This document shows positions 26,210-34,680 of a stretch of 64,000 nt of DNA, piece by piece. The DNA lies in assembly GCF_009932475.1 (NCBI RefSeq), contig NZ_BJOV01000002.1, positions 789,958 to 853,957 of the forward strand. The letters are read 5' to 3'. This stretch comes from Gordonia spumicola. GTDB taxonomy: Bacteria; Actinomycetota; Actinomycetes; Mycobacteriales; Mycobacteriaceae. Position numbers and translations under genes: made by a program. Under the pieces are notes generated by a model. That model did no database searches and was not told the origin of the DNA. It saw nothing but the letters and a program-made list of their open reading frames with translations. The number at the start of each line of letters is the position of its first letter. Position 1 is the stretch's first letter.

Positions 26210-28492
26210 GTGGCAACTGACACGACTCCGGAGGCGGCCGCGCCGGGGCGACGATGCGACGAGTGGGGGGATACACGCGTGAGCGAAGCGGAGGAGCAGG
26301 GGCCCGAGCAGGAAGAGCCGGGGGCGCCGCCACGCGAGGACTACGGGCGTCAGCCCCCACAGGATCTGCAGGCCGAGCAGTCGGTGCTCGGCGGCATGCT
26401 GCTGTCGAAGGACGCCGTGGCCGACGTCCTGGAGCGCATCCGGCCCGGTGACTTCTACAAGCCGGCGCATCAGGCCGTGTACGACGCGGTCCTCGAACTG
26501 TACGGCCGCGGGGAGCCGGCCGACGCCGTCACCGTCAGTGCGGAACTCGAGCGGCGCGGCGACCTGCGCAAGGTCGGCGGGGCGCCGTACCTGCACACCC
26601 TGATCTCGACGGTGCCGACGGCGGCCAACGCGGGCTACTACGCGGAGATCGTCGCCGAGAAGGCGACGCTGCGCCGTCTCGTCGAGGCCGGAACCCGCAT
26701 CGTGCAGTACGGGTACGCGGGCGACGGCGGCCAGGACGTCGCCGAGGTGGTCGACCGGGCCCAGGCAGAGGTGTACGAGGTCACCGAACGTCGTACCGCC
26801 GAGGACTACGTCGTCCTGGAAGAACTGCTGCAGCCCACGCTCGACGAACTCGATTCGATCGCGTCGCGTGGCGGACTGTCGCTCGGTGTGCCGACCGGGT
26901 TCGCCGACCTCGACAAACTGACCAACGGCCTGCACCCGGGCCAGATGATCATCGTCGCCGCACGTCCGGGCGTCGGCAAGGCGCTTGCTCTCGACACGCC
27001 GCTCCCCACGCCGGACGGCTGGACGACGATGGGCCGGGTGGCCGTCGGCGACCGCCTGCTCGGGGCGGACGGTCGCCCGACCCGCGTGGTCGCCGCGACC
27101 GAGGTGATGACGCAGCGTCCGTGCTTCGAGGTGGAGTTCAACGACGGCGGGTCGCTCGTCGCCGACCAGCAGCACCAGTGGGTGGCCGACGTGGACGGTC
27201 GTCGTGACGTGTTCACGACCGACGCCCTGCAGTCGTACGCGGGCCGGGCGACGATCCAGAACGCGAAGCCGCTCGAGCTGCCGCGTCGCCCGTTCGCCTA
27301 CGGCCCGTACACGGTCGGCGCGCTCGCCGGCATGGCGTACGACGACCCCGAGATCTCGATGCGCATCGAGGACGAGGGGCCGGTGGACGTCATGACGTTG
27401 ATGGCCGACCTCGGCGGCCGGATCCCGGGGGAGTACCTGCGCGGGTCCATCACCCAGCGACGTGCCCTGCTCGCGGGCATCCTGGACTCCCGCGGACGCG
27501 TCGACGACGACGGGTGGATCACCGTCCCGGCCGTCACGAACCACATGTCGGGAGTCGTCGGCGACCTCGCCGCGGGCCTCGGCTACACCTTCCGCCGGGC
27601 CAGCAGCGGCTGGGTGCGGATCGCCGCGCCGGACGACGTGTTCACCGTCCACGACAAGATGCAGCGGCACAAGGAGTTGCGCACCCAGGTGCGATCGCGG
27701 CTCGTCGTCGCCGTGCGGCCGGTGCCGAGCATCCCCGTGCGCTGCGTCGAAGTGGACAATCGCAGCCACCTGTACCTGGCCGGCGAGGCGATGGTCCCCA
27801 CCCACAACTCGACGCTCGCGATGGACTGGCTGCGGTCGGCGTCGATCCACCACGGTCTCACCAGCGCGATGTTCTCGTTGGAGATGAGCAAGACCGAGAT
27901 CGTCATGCGCCTGCTCTCGGCCGAGGCGAAGGTGAAGCTCGGCGACATGCGGTCGGGCAACATGTCCGACGACGACTGGAGTCGCCTCGCCCGCCGCATG
28001 GGCGAGATCACCGAGGCGCCCCTGTTCATCGACGACTCGCCGAACCTGACGATGATGGAGATCCGTGCCAAGGCCCGCCGTCTCAAACAGCGGCACGACC
28101 TGAAGCTCGTCGTCATCGACTACATGCAGCTGATGACATCGGGCAAGAAGGTCGAGTCCCGCCAGCAGGAGGTCTCCGAGTTCTCCCGCTCGATCAAGCT
28201 GCTCGCCAAGGAACTCGAAGTCCCCGTCGTCGCGATCTCGCAGCTGAACCGTGGTCCGGAACAGCGCACCGACAAGCGCCCGCAGGTCTCCGACCTGCGT
28301 GAATCGGGCTCACTGGAGCAGGACGCCGACATGGTCATCCTGCTGCACCGCCCCGACTCCATCGAGCGCGACGATCCCCGCGCGGGCGAAGCCGACATCA
28401 TCGTCGGCAAGCACCGAAACGGCCCGACGGCGACGATCACCGTCGCCCACCAGCTTCATCTCTCGAAGTTCGTGGACATGGCTCGGGGCTGA
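26210..28492 (+). CDS. dnaB: replicative DNA helicase DnaB with intein
   Basis: Hexameric helicase that unwinds DNA at the fork. It has 760 residues before splicing and 484 after. Extein parts: an N-terminal DnaB domain (DLQAEQSVLGGMLLSKDAV) from about residue 45, then the RecA-like ATPase. The Walker A motif ARPGVGK-S is split by the intein between Lys257 and the Ser after it. Walker B (LKLVVIDYMQLM) and the DnaB signature (VVAISQLNRGPEQR, SGSLEQDADMVILLHR) are intact. The start is GTG 26210 with a weak ribosome-binding site; a second GTG at 26279-26281 is possible. The gene must splice to be active. Confidence 0.96.
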   Translation: MATDTTPEAAAPGRRCDEWGDTRVSEAEEQGPEQEEPGAPPREDYGRQPPQDLQAEQSVLGGMLLSKDAVADVLERIRPGDFYKPAHQAVYDAVLELYGRGEPADAVTVSAELERRGDLRKVGGAPYLHTLISTVPTAANAGYYAEIVAEKATLRRLVEAGTRIVQYGYAGDGGQDVAEVVDRAQAEVYEVTERRTAEDYVVLEELLQPTLDELDSIASRGGLSLGVPTGFADLDKLTNGLHPGQMIIVAARPGVGKALALDTPLPTPDGWTTMGRVAVGDRLLGADGRPTRVVAATEVMTQRPCFEVEFNDGGSLVADQQHQWVADVDGRRDVFTTDALQSYAGRATIQNAKPLELPRRPFAYGPYTVGALAGMAYDDPEISMRIEDEGPVDVMTLMADLGGRIPGEYLRGSITQRRALLAGILDSRGRVDDDGWITVPAVTNHMSGVVGDLAAGLGYTFRRASSGWVRIAAPDDVFTVHDKMQRHKELRTQVRSRLVVAVRPVPSIPVRCVEVDNRSHLYLAGEAMVPTHNSTLAMDWLRSASIHHGLTSAMFSLEMSKTEIVMRLLSAEAKVKLGDMRSGNMSDDDWSRLARRMGEITEAPLFIDDSPNLTMMEIRAKARRLKQRHDLKLVVIDYMQLMTSGKKVESRQQEVSEFSRSIKLLAKELEVPVVAISQLNRGPEQRTDKRPQVSDLRESGSLEQDADMVILLHRPDSIERDDPRAGEADIIVGKHRNGPTATITVAHQLHLSKFVDMARG
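26981..27808 (+). other. class 3-type DnaB intein, small, endonuclease degenerate
   Basis: In-frame intein of 276 residues in the P-loop. It starts ALALDTPLPTPDGWTTM, so residue 1 is Ala rather than a Cys/Ser nucleophile, and ends PTHN followed by Ser. A Trp in block B (QQHQWVAD), a Cys in block F (IPVRCVEVDN) and a Thr in block G (VPTHN) form the WCT set known for class 3 inteins such as Mycobacterium smegmatis DnaB1. In that class the block F Cys starts splicing. A LAGLIDADG-like remnant (LLAGILDSRGR) is visible, but no second copy, so homing is probably lost. Confidence 0.9.
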
Positions 28493-28530
28493 GGTTCGGG
28501 GCGGGTTGTCGTGTAGGTTCCGCTGAGATT

Positions 28531-28703
28531 TGTCAGTTTCCAGGCTGGCTGTCAGTGGATTTGGCAATAGACGGGGATATTCGAGCCATAGTGTCAGTAG
28601 CCCGCGAACGATTCCGGCGGGTGTGTTTGAGATTCCAGACGTATGTCAGTTCGCATAGGAGATATTCCGCTGGGATGTCCAGACGTTCGGCCCCGGTGTC
28701 AGT
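28531..28703 (+). repeat. five direct TGTCAGT iterations
   Basis: TGTCAGT occurs at 28531, 28550, 28592, 28644 and 28697, all in the same orientation, with steps of 19, 42, 52 and 53 bases. The third and fourth units also share ATTCCG and TCCAGACGT segments, so the repeat is longer but degenerate. This could be a cluster of protein-binding sites, for example a Tn7- or Mu-like transposon end, or operator repeats. No transposase gene is present nearby. Confidence 0.6.
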
Positions 28704-29766
28704 AGTTTGCTTCGCAGAGCTGGACATGGTCGGTGCTGTACCGACGCGTCGGAGGTCTGGCGGGGATGAGTGTTCGTCCGTACGGCGGGCAATTGGTTCG
28801 GGAGATCGAGCGGAGAACAGCACATGTACATAGGGAGTGCCCTGCTCGCACAGACGGCGGATCTACGTGCGGTGGGGCCTCTATCGAAGATGGTCGATTT
28901 ATCGTGACTGCGCGGTGCATACGCTATGTCGACAGCCCTGTATCGTCATAGTGCCGCGCTGCCAGATGTCGGCCGCGTCTCTCGCCAGGACGCTGACACC
29001 TCAATGCCCCAACCTGCGGGTAGGGGCTGTTCGATGGATTGGTGCGTTTGACCTGCTGCCGGTCAGGCCTCGATGGCACTGGTGTGCATGACGGTTGGGC
29101 GTCGGTTGGGATCCTATATCGCAGTGAAGTAGTTCCTGGGCTTCTTCTCGCTATCGGCTCGCTTGGACTAGCGTTGGACTTGGCTCCGGGCCCTGCTCCT
29201 CGGCAGTCAGTCGGCGCGTTTCCTGGACGTTGCAACACTCTCTTCGCAACCACGGTCCTACGCCAACTCCATTCTGCCCAACAGCACGCCGCACGATGCT
29301 GATCCTTCGAGCTGGAGGGATGTCGCGGTCTTGCCGTGGCCGCGTTCACCGACCACCTACGTCGCTGGTCGGAGCGCTTACACGCCGACCGGGACACGGA
29401 GAGCGCAGAGGTGTGACGCCTCATGTATTGCCAATCGAAACACGCGGGCCACCCGCGCCGATTGACTAGATGCACTAAGCGCTAGCGGGAGGCACGAGTC
29501 TCCCGAGGGCTCGCCCGGCAGCCATCGGGCAGATCAGTCGATTGGGCTAGACGAACGCCCGAGAGGTCCGCTCCTGGATACGTCACCAGCAGGGGCGAAC
29601 TTGCCCGCTGCGTGAAGGTGAAACCTCGCCTGAAGTTGAGGTAGCTACCTGTCCTCGGATGACCCGGGTGCTTACTGGCAGGTCGGCTACGAGTTCCCTG
29701 CGCGGCGCATCCGACAATCACTGCGGCACCCACTTCTGCCTGCGTCCTGAGCCCAGTCAACACGAA

Positions 29767-29797
29767 TTCGCCCGGCCCTGAACCAGGGTCGGGCGAA
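29767..29797 (-). terminator. terminator of the low-GC membrane protein gene
   Basis: A 14-bp stem with one mismatch (29767-29780 with 29784-29797), loop of three bases, lies 41 bases beyond the stop codon at 29838 on the minus strand. Confidence 0.75.
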
Positions 29798-29837
29798 GTA
29801 TTCTGGGAGTGAACGACCGCAAGTTCGAGGATGGAAA

Positions 29838-30512
29838 CTAGCGACCAATATCGCTCAGGTACGCCCATCCGCCAAGCTTCGGATCATCATTGTGAAATTC
29901 TGGACAGTAGACATCAACAACAGCATCGATAACTTCTCCTCCTACCTTGGTAGCGAGTTCCGAAGGAAGTTCCTTGAGCTTGTATGGATTATTGTTCGGG
30001 AGTTGGGCGTACGTATGCGCACGGTCCGCTTTCTCCTTCGTAATATTTGCACTCGCAGTTTCTGTTGAATCCTGAGGATTGATCGAGTAGCAAACAGTGA
30101 CAAGCCCATTTGGTCGAATTTTTCCGTTGGCGGGCGGGTAGTTGTACGCCGCATGCAGGTCGTAGTTGGAGTAAATCGAGTTCAGCCGATCGGCATATTC
30201 GCGATCCGCCCCTCCATCAATCTGGGGGCAGTTGTCGTAACAGTTGCGCGATACATCTAACCACTGTTGGTACACAGACTCCTGACCAGGACTGGAACGA
30301 TCCTTGGAGTCGATCAGTTCTCTGATGCCTTGCTTGTTGCCAATAACGAGCACTGTCGCCAAGGCTAGAACCAAGGCGCAAACAATCCCGATTGTAAATG
30401 GAGTCTGACTCCTTCGTTGTCTCGGGTTCGGCTGCTGCGGATAGTGTGGAGGACCATAATTTTGCTGAGTAGAGTACTGCCCGTTGCGCGGGTTGGGAAG
30501 TTGCTGACTCAT
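29838..30512 (-). CDS. low-GC membrane-anchored hypothetical protein
   Basis: Protein of 224 residues from ATG 30512; the open frame runs 26 codons further, through an upstream palindrome. The first 40 residues are rich in Gln, Asn and Pro (PPHYPQQPNPRQRR). One hydrophobic helix follows (TIGIVCALVLALATVLVIG). The rest is an exported domain with four cysteines (RNCYDNCPQ, VTVCYS, VDVYCPEF). The last Cys sits in a VxxYCP context reminiscent of small mycobacterial DUF732-type exported proteins, but I cannot assign a family. Base composition is clearly more AT-rich than the core genes, which suggests transfer. Confidence 0.65.
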   Translation of the reverse strand: MSQQLPNPRNGQYSTQQNYGPPHYPQQPNPRQRRSQTPFTIGIVCALVLALATVLVIGNKQGIRELIDSKDRSSPGQESVYQQWLDVSRNCYDNCPQIDGGADREYADRLNSIYSNYDLHAAYNYPPANGKIRPNGLVTVCYSINPQDSTETASANITKEKADRAHTYAQLPNNNPYKLKELPSELATKVGGEVIDAVVDVYCPEFHNDDPKLGGWAYLSDIGR

Positions 30513-30552
30513 TGAAATCTCGCCAGTTTTCCAGGTATACGATATGGTGGTA

Positions 30553-30566
30553 TCACCTATAGGTGA
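30553..30566. promoter_or_regulatory. 14-bp palindrome upstream of the low-GC gene
   Basis: TCACCTATAGGTGA is a perfect palindrome 41-54 bases upstream of ATG 30512. It lies inside a longer imperfect inverted repeat (30541-30576, GATATGGT...ACCATATC). It shares the CTATAG core with the operators at 17628 and 17670. Likely an operator. Confidence 0.6.
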
Positions 30567-30733
30567 ATACCATATCGGTAGCTCATTCAACAGGGTTCGA
30601 ACAGTTGAATCTGGGGGAGAGTCTCACGAAGATGCCCGTCGTGGACGACTTTCTCACTTGGTTGTTCACCGAGACGCTTCTGGTGTAGGTTCGCGACAAC
30701 CTCACCGTCAGGCGTGTTCGGAAGGTTCGACTC

Positions 30734-31027
30734 ATGGCTGCATCGCGACTTACTCAACGCACTAGGCTCATAACGACCTACGTCACCGGCCGCGTCGGGG
30801 TCACGTGCGACGAAGCCAAGCCCATAGCCAAGGTCACCTTTCAGACTCAGGCGACCGTTTCCGGAGAAGTCGAGAAGTGGTCGATTGAGGGTTGGTCCTG
30901 CGAACGGACGGTTTCAGACACGATAAACAATCCGTTAGGGCCCATAACGTGCTCGCGCGAGGAATCCCGGTTTGTTCTCGCAGGCCAGCCGTCGGGTCCA
31001 GCAGGGGGATTACGATTCAAGCCTTGA
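30734..31027 (+). CDS. small hypothetical protein
   Basis: Unrecognised protein of 97 residues. GGAAGG at 30720-30725 is correctly spaced before ATG 30734. There are three cysteines (VTCDEA, GWSCERT, ITCSREES) and a beta-rich pattern (AKVTFQTQATVSGEVEKWSIEGWSC), which fits a small surface domain, but no signal peptide is visible. Possibly the missing N-terminal part has been lost. The lipoprotein gene follows on the same strand. Confidence 0.45.
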   Translation: MAASRLTQRTRLITTYVTGRVGVTCDEAKPIAKVTFQTQATVSGEVEKWSIEGWSCERTVSDTINNPLGPITCSREESRFVLAGQPSGPAGGLRFKP

Positions 31028-31085
31028 TGAGTCTCTCGAGGAATACTGGTATTGACCGGAATTATGTGGAAGGTTGACAGGCGTA

Positions 31086-31604
31086 GTGAAAATTTCGAAA
31101 GGATCGTACCTCATTGCTGCAGCATGCATCGTCCTCGCTGGCTGCGGATCTGCGGACACCGACGTGGTGTCCAGTGGCGACACAGAGTCAATGCCATCTG
31201 TCGCGCCGAAAGTAGTCGAGTACCAAGCCGAGGTGGTCGGTGCTGATTCGGTGACCGTTGAGTTCGCGACTGATAGCGGATCAATGTCCGAGACTCTTCC
31301 TCCGACGTCCACCGGCGAAAACCGCGTTAGGATGACCACAAAGTCGGGGGCCGCGATTGACTCGCAACACGGATTTATCGGTTGGACGTCCGCGCAGTAC
31401 ACATTGGATGGGGGCCAGTCCCCGGCGATCACGATCACAGCCAAAGGACGATCCGCTGTCGCTACGTGCCGTATCCGAATCGACGGTGAGTCCTCTGGAG
31501 TCGTTGGTAACGCAGCAGCCTACGATGCTGCTCAGGAACCGTACAAGTCGACCGAGGCCAAGCGCGGCGTTGCTGTGGCGACATGTCCCGTGCCCGCGAA
31601 TTAG
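31086..31604 (+). CDS. lipoprotein, MmpS-like C-terminal features
   Basis: Exported lipoprotein of 172 residues from GTG 31086 (an upstream TTG at 31074 is possible). The signal peptide ends in the lipobox LAGC, so the Cys is lipidated. The mature domain is beta-rich, and its segments QYTLDGGQSPAITITAKGRS and ATCRIRIDGESS, with a final AVATCPV, resemble MmpS-type accessory proteins of RND transporters, which end with a similar Cys pair. This link is by eye only, and no MmpL gene is nearby. Confidence 0.6.
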   Translation: MKISKGSYLIAAACIVLAGCGSADTDVVSSGDTESMPSVAPKVVEYQAEVVGADSVTVEFATDSGSMSETLPPTSTGENRVRMTTKSGAAIDSQHGFIGWTSAQYTLDGGQSPAITITAKGRSAVATCRIRIDGESSGVVGNAAAYDAAQEPYKSTEAKRGVAVATCPVPAN

Positions 31605-31646
31605 CTCCGAAAGATCCGGCGATCTATTCCCTGTAAGCGGCAGAGA

Positions 31647-31676
31647 GTGCCCGACGCCGAGTACGGGGCCGGGCAC
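31647..31676 (+). terminator. hairpin between convergent genes
   Basis: GTGCCCG (31647-31653) pairs with CGGGCAC (31670-31676), followed by CTTTGTC. It lies 43 bases after the lipoprotein stop and probably ends that transcript. Confidence 0.45.
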
Positions 31677-31777
31677 CTTTGTCTCCGTCGAGCTAGAGAA
31701 GTCCATTCAGAACAACAGCAACATCGGCACGTAGCTGGCGCGCGAGATCGATCTGACCTATACGTGGATGGTCTCGA

Positions 31778-33121
31778 TCAGACGGTGGGGTTGTGTCTCA
31801 GCAATGCGCCGACCTCCCGTGCCGCGCGCGACCCTGATCGGACTGCTCCCTCCATGTATCCGGTGAAATGCTCCGACGTTTCCGTTCCTGCGAAATGGAG
31901 TCGGCCGATCGGTTCCCGGATCGTCGGCCAGCAGGTGAGCATCGTGCCCGGTCGATTCGCCGTGGTGCAGCCCGAGATCCACTGTTTGTCGGCCCAGATG
32001 CTCTCGACGTACCCGATCGGGGGAGGCACGTCTATCCCGAGGGAGGTCGCGATGTACTCCTCGATGAGGGTGCGCCGGGCTTCCTCGGTCGGGGGGAGCA
32101 TCGACTGGACGTGACGTCTGCTGGCGAGGCCGACGAGGATGCCGACGGGAGATCCGTCTGTCGGCGAGTTGTCCCAGATCCTCGACACCGGAGTGGTCGG
32201 TCCCGGCATGATGGTTCCGCTGAGCTCGGAGTCCCGCCAGAAGGGACGCTCGTAGGCGACGGCGAACTTGACGCCTCCGCCGAATGACCAGTTCGAATTC
32301 AACTCGTTCCTCTGCGCTGGCAGCTGCGGGGTGAACGTCATCCGGCAGAGCTCATTCGGAGAGCACGCGAGGACCACTCGATCGGCGGTCACCCTCACGC
32401 CGCCCGCCGTCAGGGTCACGGAGGACTCGCCCTGCACCACCGCGGTGACCGGGCTGTTCACCAAGACTCGATCGCCGAGGCGTTCCGCGAGGCGGTCGAT
32501 GATCTGTCCCGCTCCGCCGTCGATCCTGCTGGACAGCGTCTCTTTGGTGGCCTGCTCCCAACCGCCCGCGCCCGCGACGAACGTCGCGAACCAGAGGACC
32601 GAGACGTCACCGCTCTGTGCCCCTACGAAGGACTCGACGATGGAGGCGATGTACGCGAGTGCGTCACGGTCGGTCACGCCGAGAGTGTGAGCCCATGCGT
32701 CGACCGACGACGTCTCGAGGTGGACTGCATCCGGATGTGCCCACGGTGCGGCGAGATCCAGAGATGCGGCGACCTCGTCGATCGCCGTGACGAAGTACTC
32801 GAGTTCCGGGTGATTCGAGCCCGGTACGTGGCGCACGATGTCCTGTCCGTCGGTGTACATCGGGACTTCGGACAGCCCGAGCTGCGCAGCGATGGCGAGG
32901 AGCTCGGTCTGTTCCGGTCCGATGAACTGCGCACCGCTGTCGAGGTTCTGGCCGACGATCGACATGGTCCCGACGCGGCCGCCCGGCGAATCGGCGGCTT
33001 CGAGCACCACGACGTCTGAGAAGCCTTGCTCGACGAGACGGAGGGCCGCGGTGCAGCCGGCGAGCCCGCCGCCGACCACGGCTACCCGCGCTTGGATGTG
33101 ATCTGAGTCATTCTCGTTCAT
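31778..33121 (-). CDS. flavin-dependent amine oxidase
   Basis: FAD amine oxidase of 447 residues, related to monoamine oxidases. It has the dinucleotide fold VAVVGGGLAGCTAALRL, the follow-on LEAADSPGGRVGT, and the C-terminal FAD loop LHFAGTETSEHFTGYMEGAVRSG. No signal peptide, so it acts in the cytoplasm, oxidising a primary or secondary amine, or a related C-N bond, with release of hydrogen peroxide. It is upstream-adjacent to a PucR regulator on the same strand with 108 bases between. The copy in the right arm (59382) is frameshifted. Confidence 0.88.
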   Translation of the reverse strand: MNENDSDHIQARVAVVGGGLAGCTAALRLVEQGFSDVVVLEAADSPGGRVGTMSIVGQNLDSGAQFIGPEQTELLAIAAQLGLSEVPMYTDGQDIVRHVPGSNHPELEYFVTAIDEVAASLDLAAPWAHPDAVHLETSSVDAWAHTLGVTDRDALAYIASIVESFVGAQSGDVSVLWFATFVAGAGGWEQATKETLSSRIDGGAGQIIDRLAERLGDRVLVNSPVTAVVQGESSVTLTAGGVRVTADRVVLACSPNELCRMTFTPQLPAQRNELNSNWSFGGGVKFAVAYERPFWRDSELSGTIMPGPTTPVSRIWDNSPTDGSPVGILVGLASRRHVQSMLPPTEEARRTLIEEYIATSLGIDVPPPIGYVESIWADKQWISGCTTANRPGTMLTCWPTIREPIGRLHFAGTETSEHFTGYMEGAVRSGSRAAREVGALLRHNPTV

Positions 33122-33229
33122 ACAACGAAGCTAACGATCTGGCGCCGCGTCATTCCGGCCGAGATCGGACGCATTCTTCATCAATTTGCCAGATCTCGGC
33201 AGTCGACTCCGTGTCCTCCTGCGGACGGC

Positions 33230-34486
33230 CTACTCGACGTCGGCCGGTATGGGGACTGGCATCGTGCGCTCGGCACTCCGCTTCTCTCGCCACTCGAGGG
33301 CCCGATGAACGCGGAGCGCGATGCTGAGCTGTGCGATGCGTGAAGGAATGGGGACCGTCCGCGACGCTTCGATCGCCTGGAGACGGTGTCGGACCGCCCT
33401 CTCGCTCATATGCAGCGCCTTGGCTGTCGCGGCTGCGTTGCATCCGGACGACAAGTACGACTCCAGCGTCGCCCGCAGTCGCTCGGCTTTCGGTCCGGCG
33501 TCAGCGAGCACGCCGAGTTCGGCGCCGGCAGTTCTGGCCGCATCCGCCATGTCCCAGGCGAGGAGCGTCTCGACGTCGACTTCGTCGAATGCGGTCACTT
33601 GGCGGGGGCGACCGTCGAGCTTCCGGAGTGCCAGCGAGTATGTCGCGGATGCTTCGTGGAAGGCGTCGACCAGTCCTGAAACGCCGTGGTGGACAGAGCT
33701 CGCGGCCACCCGCACCGTCGCTTCCAGATCGAGCAGGGCGACGATGTCGGCAGCAGGCGATCTGTCCATCGTTCCGATCACAATCCACAGGGACCCGTCA
33801 TCGGCCTCGGCGGCGAGGCTGGTGTTCGCGCCGAACCGGCTTCGCAATCTGTCTCCGTCGAGCGCTCCACCCGGCCGCCAGAGGATGAACATCCGGTGCC
33901 ATCGGTGCAGTGGATATCCGAGCTCGACTTCGGAAACGCTGCGGCCGGCTGCGAGATCGCGGAGTAGCTCGGCTCGTCGTCGGGCCGCGGATCTGCCGAG
34001 CTTGGCGCGCTCGGCGAGGAACTCCTCGCGGGCGCGCCGAATCGCGGCGTCGAACCACCGGAACACGATGTGGGTGACCTTGTCGACCACCGCCAGTTGG
34101 GTCGACTTCGGGTACGGCAGCTGTTGGACCTCGAGGATGATCCAGTCCCACATGCCGGTCATGCATGCGCGGTACGCGTCCTCGCAGAGTCCCCACGGTA
34201 TGCCCGCGCGGGCGGCGTACGGCACTTCCTCGAACACGCGGGCTGGTGGAGTGCTCGCGCCTTGGCCTGTCCGGATCACGTCGGACACTGTCTGGGCGAT
34301 CAGCTCGAGCGCGTCGTGTCCGGTAGAGGTGACGGCTGCCCCGTGGAGGCGATCTCGCCAGCCGCGGGAGAAGTAGCCGGGGACTTCGTCTGTCACCCGT
34401 CGATGCATGCACGATCGGACGGCCGCCCGTTCGGCCGACATTCGATCGGCGAAATAGCTGGTGGCGGCGACGAGTCCCTCGGTCAT
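33230..34486 (-). CDS. PucR-type transcriptional regulator
   Basis: PucR/CdaR-like regulator of 418 residues. An N-terminal helical domain (about 1-160) is followed by a GGDEF-like central region (about 190-310), and the C-terminal helix-turn-helix of the HTH_30 type is clear: LRATLESYLSSGCNAAATAKALHMSERAVRHRLQAIE in sequence context, from about residue 340. Such proteins activate catabolic genes on sensing a metabolite. It is divergent from the acetoacetate-decarboxylase-like operon (start 34681), with a 194-bp gap, so that operon is the likely target. Confidence 0.85.
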   Translation of the reverse strand: MTEGLVAATSYFADRMSAERAAVRSCMHRRVTDEVPGYFSRGWRDRLHGAAVTSTGHDALELIAQTVSDVIRTGQGASTPPARVFEEVPYAARAGIPWGLCEDAYRACMTGMWDWIILEVQQLPYPKSTQLAVVDKVTHIVFRWFDAAIRRAREEFLAERAKLGRSAARRRAELLRDLAAGRSVSEVELGYPLHRWHRMFILWRPGGALDGDRLRSRFGANTSLAAEADDGSLWIVIGTMDRSPAADIVALLDLEATVRVAASSVHHGVSGLVDAFHEASATYSLALRKLDGRPRQVTAFDEVDVETLLAWDMADAARTAGAELGVLADAGPKAERLRATLESYLSSGCNAAATAKALHMSERAVRHRLQAIEASRTVPIPSRIAQLSIALRVHRALEWREKRSAERTMPVPIPADVE

Positions 34487-34680
34487 CGCCCGAAGCTATC
34501 ACTCAGCTGCCGGAAGGCGACGGGATTCGTCATGGATCTGTCCGATCTCGGAAGCCGAATATCGGAACGGCGTTTCAGACTGGTTCCAAGCACAGCACCG
34601 ACGCAGTGTGCGACGCACATCTCGTCGCCGGGTCTAGACGGGGCGGCGGGAAGAATCAATCGAATACGAACGGAGCGGCT

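Larger units (their letters stand above)
28493..29837. other. region without an intact gene
   Basis: About 1.3 kb after dnaB with no convincing open frame. It holds five TGTCAGT iterations (28531-28703), a short fragment that reads like the end of a real protein on the plus strand at about 29320-29416 (AVAAFTDHLRRWSERLHAD), and the terminator of the next gene at 29767-29797. Frames of 80-130 residues here lack family features. I read it as decayed mobile or accessory DNA. Confidence 0.6.

Noticed and set aside
28555..28833. Frames of 60-92 residues downstream of dnaB on both strands
   Set aside because: They have no ribosome-binding sites, overlap each other in several frames, and are disrupted differently in the two arms.
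30590..30605. GGTTCGAAC, a tRNA T-loop-like string
   Set aside because: No acceptor, D or anticodon stems can be drawn around it. It lies next to a promoter palindrome.
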